The notes under the pieces are model-generated. The model had not been told where the DNA came from. It made no database searches and saw only the letters and a program-made list of their open reading frames with translations. Position numbers and translations under genes: made by a program. This document shows positions 58,883 to 64,000 of a stretch of DNA of 64,000 bases, piece after piece. Every line of letters starts with the position of its first letter. Position 1 is the first letter of the stretch. Origin of the DNA: Bacillus andreraoultii (GTDB taxonomy: Bacteria; Bacillota; Bacilli; Bacillales; Caldibacillaceae); NCBI RefSeq assembly GCF_001244735.1, contig NZ_LN868936.1, positions 79,526 to 143,525 of the forward strand, read 5' to 3'.

Positions 58883-59845
58883 CTATAGTAAATTTTTTAA
58901 AATTGACTTTTGTGCGTGAAGGCGATTTTCCGCTTCATCAAACACAACGGAATGGGGTCCATCAATAATCTCAGCACTCACTTCTTCCCCTCGGTGGGCG
59001 GGTAGACAGTGTAAAAAGATATAATCACTTTTTGCATATTTACATAGGGATTCATTCACTTGGTAACTCGTAAACTTTTGTCGTTTTTCTTCTGCTTCCT
59101 TTTCTTGCCCCATACTAACGAAAACATCTGTTACAACAACATCTGCATCTTGAATCATTTCAAATGGATCTTCACCGATATGAATGATAGACCCTGTTTC
59201 ATTCGCAATATTTAATGCAGTTTTTACAACCTTTTCATCTGGCTGATGAGTCGCTGGACTCGCTACAGAAATATTCATTCCTACTTTTGCGGCGCCTTCT
59301 AGTAAAGAGTGACAGACATTGTTGTTCCCATCCCCGACATAACACATTTTTAACCCTTGCAATTTCCCTTTATGTTCATAAATCGTTAGTAAATCGGCAA
59401 GTACTTGTGCAGGATGATGTAAGTCGGTTAGTCCATTGATTACTGGAATCGATGCGTATTCGGCTAGTTCGACAACTTTTTCATGCTCAAATGTACGAAT
59501 CATTATCCCATCAAGATAACGAGACAACACTTTTGCTGTATCATGAATCGTTTCCCCCCTGCCTAGTTGTAAATCGTTCGCATGTAAATAAAGTGCCTGA
59601 CCCCCAAGTTGATACATACCAACTTCAAACGATACCCTCGTTCTCGTTGATGACTTTTCAAAAATCATACCGAGAACTTTCCCTTGTAAAAACGGATGTG
59701 CTATACGATTCTTTTGTAGCTTTTTTAAATATACTGCTTCCTCCAGTAAATAAAAAATCTCCTCACTGGAAAAATCACTAAGTGTTAAAAAGTCACTTTT
59801 TATTTGCTTTTCTTGTATATTTATCACTCGTTCCAACTCCTTCAT
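58883..59845 (-). CDS. argF: Ornithine carbamoyltransferase
   Basis: 320 residues. Carbamoyl-phosphate-binding [10 protein letters not shown] (about 62-71), the HPAQVLAD segment (about 143-150), the ornithine-binding SMGQE region and [10 protein letters not shown] (about 279-288) are all intact. It makes citrulline from ornithine and carbamoyl phosphate. The ATG overlaps the carB stop by 4 bases (ATGA), so it is coupled to the enzyme that makes its substrate, as in the carAB-argF end of the B. subtilis arginine operon. Confidence 0.96.
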   Translation of the reverse strand: MKELERVINIQEKQIKSDFLTLSDFSSEEIFYLLEEAVYLKKLQKNRIAHPFLQGKVLGMIFEKSSTRTRVSFEVGMYQLGGQALYLHANDLQLGRGETIHDTAKVLSRYLDGIMIRTFEHEKVVELAEYASIPVINGLTDLHHPAQVLADLLTIYEHKGKLQGLKMCYVGDGNNNVCHSLLEGAAKVGMNISVASPATHQPDEKVVKTALNIANETGSIIHIGEDPFEMIQDADVVVTDVFVSMGQEKEAEEKRQKFTSYQVNESLCKYAKSDYIFLHCLPAHRGEEVSAEIIDGPHSVVFDEAENRLHAQKSILKNLL

Positions 59846-62800
59846 GTGATTTGCATGAGATAATCGTTAATTGATTTCACCTGTTCTTCTATCTTTGAAA
59901 AATGGACTTCGAATGCAACATGGAAAGTATCCATCGACGTATATAAAGGTACTCGGTAACGGATTGACAGCTCCCGTAACAATTTTCCAATGGACGCTTT
60001 TACCCCCGCCTTTGTTGGTAAAATTAACGCTCCATGAAATTGAGTATGTTTAAACAAATCTTCTAAACTCGTTCGATCTTTCTTTATTATTTTTACATGA
60101 TATCCGAGTTCCATTAGTACTTTCGCTGTGTTCTCTGTCGCAAAGAAATGGATGTTTTTCTTTTTAAATTTCTCTAAAGTTGCCACGAGCTGTTCCTTAT
60201 CTCGGTCAGCAACAGCGCAAAAGAGATTGATCGCATCACTTTCTTTATTTACGCGAGTTCCTAATACTTTTCCTAAAGCTTCTTCATATGTCTTTCCGAT
60301 TCCGAGTATTTCACCTGTGGACTTCATTTCCGGTCCCATAACGGGATCAACATTTTTTAATTTCGTAAAAGAAAATACCGGCATCTTTACAGAATAAAAC
60401 GGTACTTCTTTTGCTAAACCTGTTTTCTCCAATCGTTCACCAATTTGTGCACGAATTCCCATTTCGATAATCGGAATTCCAGTTACTTTACTTAAAATTG
60501 GAATTGTGCGAGAAGCACGCGGATTCACTTCAAGGCAATAGATTGTATCGTTATCAATAACAAATTGGATATTCAGAACACCGACAATCCCTGCTCCTAC
60601 ACAAATCTTCCTTGTATAATCAATTAAGGTTGTCTTTTCCTCTTTTGACAGGTGAATGGATGGATAAACGGTCATACTATCACCTGAATGAACGCCAGCC
60701 CGTTCAATATGTTCAAAGATTCCAGCGATAAAAACATCTTCTCCATCACTTACACAATCAAGTTCACATTCTCTTCCTGGGATATACTTATCAATTAAAA
60801 GTGGCCAACTTCTTTTCTCTGTAAATCGTAATGTACCTATATAATTACTTAGTTCCTCATCATTATAAATAATCTCCATCGACTGTCCGCCAATGACATA
60901 CGATGGACGCACGAGCACAGGATAGTGTAATTTTTGTACCGCTTCTTTTAATTCATCAACAGAATGCGTAATTTCTCCTTTTATATGAGGAATGTCAAGC
61001 TCATCAAGTAAATGGTAAAATTGTTTTCGATCCTCTAATAAATCAATCGTGTCTATCGATGGACCAAAAATACGTACACCTTCTTGTTCAAGTTCCGCTG
61101 CTAAGTTAATTGCCGTTTGCCCACCAAATTGAACAAATACGCCTTCTACATTTTCCTTTTCAATAATATGAAGTAAGTCTTCCGTCGTAATTGGTTCAAA
61201 ATATAATTTATCTGAAATTGAATAGTCGGTACTAACCGTTTCAGGGTTATTGTTCACAACGATTGTCTCATAGCCGAGTTGTTTCAGTGCCATAACAGCA
61301 TGAACACATGTATAGTCAAATTCAATTCCTTGCCCAATTCGTATCGGTCCCGAACCAATAATCAAAACCTTTTTACGATTAGAAACCTCTACTTCATCAA
61401 CACCATGCCATGTGGAATAATAGTAGGGAGTTACCGAGTCAAACTCTGCCGCACATGTATCAACTAATTTATAGGAAGGAACAAGTCTGGCTTCCATTCG
61501 CTGGTGACGAATTTGTTGTTCGGTACAATGAAGTAAGCTAGCTATATATTTATCACTAAAATTAAGTTTCTTTGCTTTTTCTAATAATTGTCTGGGTAAA
61601 GTTTCTAATGAATATGCCCTACATTCACGTTCAAAATCAACGAGCCCTTTAATTTTTGTTAAAAACCATGGATCAATATCTGTAAGCTGATGAATCTTAT
61701 CAATTCCTATCCCTTTTCGAAACGCTTCTGCAAGAACAAATAACCGGAGATCATTTGCTTCAATCATTGCTGAAATCAATTGTTCATTCGTATAACGACT
61801 TACTTCAGGATGATACAATCCCGATACTTTATATTCCAAGGAACGAATTGCTTTATTTAACGCTCCTTCAAATGTCCGGTCAATGGCCATTACTTCTCCA
61901 GTTGCTTGCATTTCAGTACCGAGCGCTCGATTCGCCTCTTTAAATTTATCAAAAGGAAAGCGTGGTAATTTTAGCACAACATAATCAAGAACGGGTTCAA
62001 ATGCCGCGTACGTATTCCCCGTTACAGGATTAAAGATTTCATCAAGATGATACCCGAGTGCACATTTTGCGGCAATCCGTGCAATTGGATAACCCGTTGC
62101 TTTTGAAGCTAAAGCACTCGAACGACTAAGCCGCGGATTTACTTCAATAATGCAGTATTCATTTGTATGTGGATTCATTGCAAATTGAATATTACAACCA
62201 CCAATCACACCTAATGCGCGAATCACCTTTAACGAGGCATTTCTTAATAAGTGGTACTGTTCATGTGTTAACGTTTGGCTCGGAGCGACAACAATGGAAT
62301 CACCCGTATGGACACCGACTGGATCGATATTTTCCATATTGCAAATAATCATGCAAGTATCATTCGCATCACGGACAACTTCAAACTCAATCTCTTTCCA
62401 ACCTTTAATACTTTGTTCAACTAACACTTGATGAATGGGACTTAGAAGTAATCCCTTTTTCAGAAGTTGATAGAATTCCTCTTCATTGTAAGCAAAGCCG
62501 CCTCCTTCACCACCTAACGTGTACGCAGGTCGAATGATAACAGGAAAGCCAATTTGTTGGACAAAATTGACGCCTTCTTCAATCGTACGGACAATTTTTG
62601 ATTCAGGTATGGGCTCATCAATTTGGATCATCAACTCCCGAAATTTTTCTCGGTCTTCACCGTTTTGAATGGATTCCACAGGCGTACCGAGAAGCCTGAC
62701 CCCATATGTTTCGAGAATATGAGATTGAGCGATCTGTACGGTTAAATTAAGTCCCGTTTGCCCTCCAAGCGTTCCAATCATTCCATCGGGTTGTTCGTAC

Positions 62801-63036
62801 TTAATTATTTCCTCAATCACTTCAATCGTCATCGGTTCAATATAAATACGATCAACTATTTGTTGATCTGTCATAATCGTTGCAGGATTGTTGTTAAGTA
62901 ATATGACTTCAATTCCTTCTTCTTTCAACGCAAGACAACCTTGTGTTCCTGCGTAGTCGAATTCAGCTGCCTGACCAATGACAATTGGACCAGAACCGAT
63001 AATTAATACTTTTTTGATCTCTTTATTTAATGGCAT
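59842..63036 (-). CDS. carB: Carbamoyl-phosphate synthase large subunit
   Basis: 1064 residues with the two homologous halves of the family. The N-half carboxyphosphate domain has [19 protein letters not shown] and [18 protein letters not shown]. The C-half carbamoyl-phosphate domain has [19 protein letters not shown] and [18 protein letters not shown]. An oligomerisation region lies between, and a C-terminal MGS-like allosteric domain spans about 930-1064. Both ATP sites look intact. It overlaps carA by 14 bp and argF by 4 bp. Placement with argF marks it as the arginine-pathway enzyme rather than the pyrimidine one. Confidence 0.95.
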   Translation of the reverse strand: MPLNKEIKKVLIIGSGPIVIGQAAEFDYAGTQGCLALKEEGIEVILLNNNPATIMTDQQIVDRIYIEPMTIEVIEEIIKYEQPDGMIGTLGGQTGLNLTVQIAQSHILETYGVRLLGTPVESIQNGEDREKFRELMIQIDEPIPESKIVRTIEEGVNFVQQIGFPVIIRPAYTLGGEGGGFAYNEEEFYQLLKKGLLLSPIHQVLVEQSIKGWKEIEFEVVRDANDTCMIICNMENIDPVGVHTGDSIVVAPSQTLTHEQYHLLRNASLKVIRALGVIGGCNIQFAMNPHTNEYCIIEVNPRLSRSSALASKATGYPIARIAAKCALGYHLDEIFNPVTGNTYAAFEPVLDYVVLKLPRFPFDKFKEANRALGTEMQATGEVMAIDRTFEGALNKAIRSLEYKVSGLYHPEVSRYTNEQLISAMIEANDLRLFVLAEAFRKGIGIDKIHQLTDIDPWFLTKIKGLVDFERECRAYSLETLPRQLLEKAKKLNFSDKYIASLLHCTEQQIRHQRMEARLVPSYKLVDTCAAEFDSVTPYYYSTWHGVDEVEVSNRKKVLIIGSGPIRIGQGIEFDYTCVHAVMALKQLGYETIVVNNNPETVSTDYSISDKLYFEPITTEDLLHIIEKENVEGVFVQFGGQTAINLAAELEQEGVRIFGPSIDTIDLLEDRKQFYHLLDELDIPHIKGEITHSVDELKEAVQKLHYPVLVRPSYVIGGQSMEIIYNDEELSNYIGTLRFTEKRSWPLLIDKYIPGRECELDCVSDGEDVFIAGIFEHIERAGVHSGDSMTVYPSIHLSKEEKTTLIDYTRKICVGAGIVGVLNIQFVIDNDTIYCLEVNPRASRTIPILSKVTGIPIIEMGIRAQIGERLEKTGLAKEVPFYSVKMPVFSFTKLKNVDPVMGPEMKSTGEILGIGKTYEEALGKVLGTRVNKESDAINLFCAVADRDKEQLVATLEKFKKKNIHFFATENTAKVLMELGYHVKIIKKDRTSLEDLFKHTQFHGALILPTKAGVKASIGKLLRELSIRYRVPLYTSMDTFHVAFEVHFSKIEEQVKSINDYLMQIT

Positions 63037-64000
63037 TGTTCACTACCCCTATACAATCGATTGTTTCAAAAAATTGATGGAAAATAAATTGTGTATCTTT
63101 TGAACCAGGCTCCATTTCCGGATGAAACTGCACCGTTTGAATCGGTAATGTTTTATGTTTTATCCCTTCAACCGTTTGATCGTTTACATGTTGGAATGTC
63201 ACTTCGAATTGATTAAAGTCAATCGTATGTTCACTCACCATATAGCTATGGTTTTGTGATGTGATGAACACTTTACCCGTTCGTAAGTCCTTTACGGGAT
63301 GATTTGTCCCCCGATGTCCGTATTGTAATTTTTCGACTTTTGCTCCATAGGCGAGCGCAATTAATTGATGACCGAGCCCAATTCCTAGTGTTGGATACAG
63401 TTGGGATAAAGTTTTAATCTTTTGCAGTTGACTCGTTAAAATCGTTGGGTTACTTGGACCATTACTTAATACGATTCCATCCGATTGCAATAATTGTATT
63501 TCTTCTAATGGGTGGTCGAATGGCACAACCGTTACTTTACATCCGATTTTTAAGAGACTACGAAAGATTGATTTTTTATAGCCAAAGTCTACGAGAACGA
63601 CATGGGGACCTTTCCCTGCATAAAAACGGACTGATTTCGTTGAGACCATTTGGATGAAGTTTTCTCCCTTAGTCGGTGTCGGCTTCGTATCAGGTGTATT
63701 TGAAATCACTGCGCCTACCGTTCCTCGCTTTCGAATGGTCTTCACAAGTTCGCGCGTATCGACATTTGTTAAACACGGAATACCATTTTTTAGTAAAAAG
63801 GTTTGTAAGGAATCCGATTCCCCATCATGGATACAACTTTCACTTACAACGATTCCACGTATATAGCAAGGTTTATCCTCCTCGAAAACGTTGTCTATCC
63901 GTTCCTTTCCGATGAGTGGATAGGAAAAAACGACAATTTGACCCGCATAAGTTGGGTCAGACAATATTTCTTGCAAGCCAATCATGCTTGTATTGAAAAC
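63023..64000 (-). CDS. carA: Carbamoyl-phosphate synthase small subunit, partial, glutaminase site altered
   Basis: About 325 residues are visible; the N-terminus (roughly 30 residues) lies beyond the right edge, since the frame continues upstream as VFNTSM. The N-terminal CarA domain is followed by a class I glutamine amidotransferase domain. The usual nucleophile motif GICLGHQ reads GIGLGHQ (Gly codon GGG at 63377-63379), so the catalytic Cys is absent. The oxyanion-loop motif GPGDP reads GPSNP (63446-63460). The His and Glu of FHPE, and SQNHSY, remain. The gene is otherwise open and overlaps carB by 14 bp. The altered site predicts loss of glutamine hydrolysis; the subunit may be structural or the enzyme may use free ammonia. 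Confidence 0.9.
   Translation of the reverse strand, partial: VFNTSMIGLQEILSDPTYAGQIVVFSYPLIGKERIDNVFEEDKPCYIRGIVVSESCIHDGESDSLQTFLLKNGIPCLTNVDTRELVKTIRKRGTVGAVISNTPDTKPTPTKGENFIQMVSTKSVRFYAGKGPHVVLVDFGYKKSIFRSLLKIGCKVTVVPFDHPLEEIQLLQSDGIVLSNGPSNPTILTSQLQKIKTLSQLYPTLGIGLGHQLIALAYGAKVEKLQYGHRGTNHPVKDLRTGKVFITSQNHSYMVSEHTIDFNQFEVTFQHVNDQTVEGIKHKTLPIQTVQFHPEMEPGSKDTQFIFHQFFETIDCIGVVNNAIK

Overview
The window is about 64 kb of chromosome from a low-GC Gram-positive bacterium, most likely a Bacillaceae member. The evidence is AT-rich DNA with strong AGGAGG-type ribosome binding sites, catabolite-responsive (cre-like) sites, a gan cluster in the ganR-S-P-Q-A-B order known from Bacillus subtilis, GntR/LacI-hybrid AraR and ROK-type XylR regulators, and a carA-carB-argF arrangement like the tail of the B. 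subtilis arginine operon. Species cannot be fixed from the sequence alone. Nearly all genes are on the minus strand.

Most of the window (about 0.2-51.5 kb) is a plant cell-wall polysaccharide island. From left to right it holds: (1) 0.2-7.1 kb, a beta-mannan/glucomannan-type oligosaccharide locus (CE7 acetyl esterase, GH1 glycosidase, CUT1 ABC importer, GH130 phosphorylase); (2) 7.3-9.0 kb, a chemoreceptor, then a DUF488 gene; (3) 9.8-19.6 kb, the galactan locus ganB-A-Q-P-S-R with a large modular, probably wall-anchored GH53 galactanase; (4) 19.8-22.7 kb, an aldo/keto reductase, a Gfo/Idh/MocA oxidoreductase and a YesL-like membrane protein; (5) 22.8-35.6 kb, a xylan-oligosaccharide block (remnant of an SGNH esterase, CE4 deacetylase, CUT1 importer, YesMN-type two-component system, GH43 xylosidase, xylB, xylA, divergent xylR); (6) 36.2-41.6 kb, a CUT2 monosaccharide importer preceded by AraR-type boxes, plus araR; (7) 41.9-45 kb, an AI-2E-family transporter and an IS1595-like element with intact inverted repeats, an 8-bp target duplication and a GNAT passenger gene; (8) 45-51.4 kb, phosphoketolase and araBDA.

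These parts form one pathway from polymer to central metabolism. Galactan is cut outside the cell, oligosaccharides enter through three CUT1 importers that lack their own ATPase (probably sharing an MsmX-type ATPase encoded elsewhere), they are deacetylated and hydrolysed or phosphorolysed inside, and pentoses pass through XylAB or AraABD to xylulose-5-phosphate, which the phosphoketolase can split. Cre-like sites precede or lie in most of these transcription units.

The right end (51.8-64 kb) is housekeeping: murB, a PanF-like sodium symporter with a small DUF997 partner, a secreted DUF2680 protein, argH and argG separated by a repeat-filled 633-bp spacer, and argF-carB-carA, with carA cut by the window edge.

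The most unusual observations are: the carA product lacks the catalytic cysteine of the glutaminase site (GICLGHQ is GIGLGHQ) and has a changed oxyanion motif; the IS1595-like element carries an acetyltransferase passenger; an SGNH esterase next to the deacetylase survives only as its two ends; and several families of degenerate intergenic repeats occur, including a 52-bp tandem array between argG and argH.
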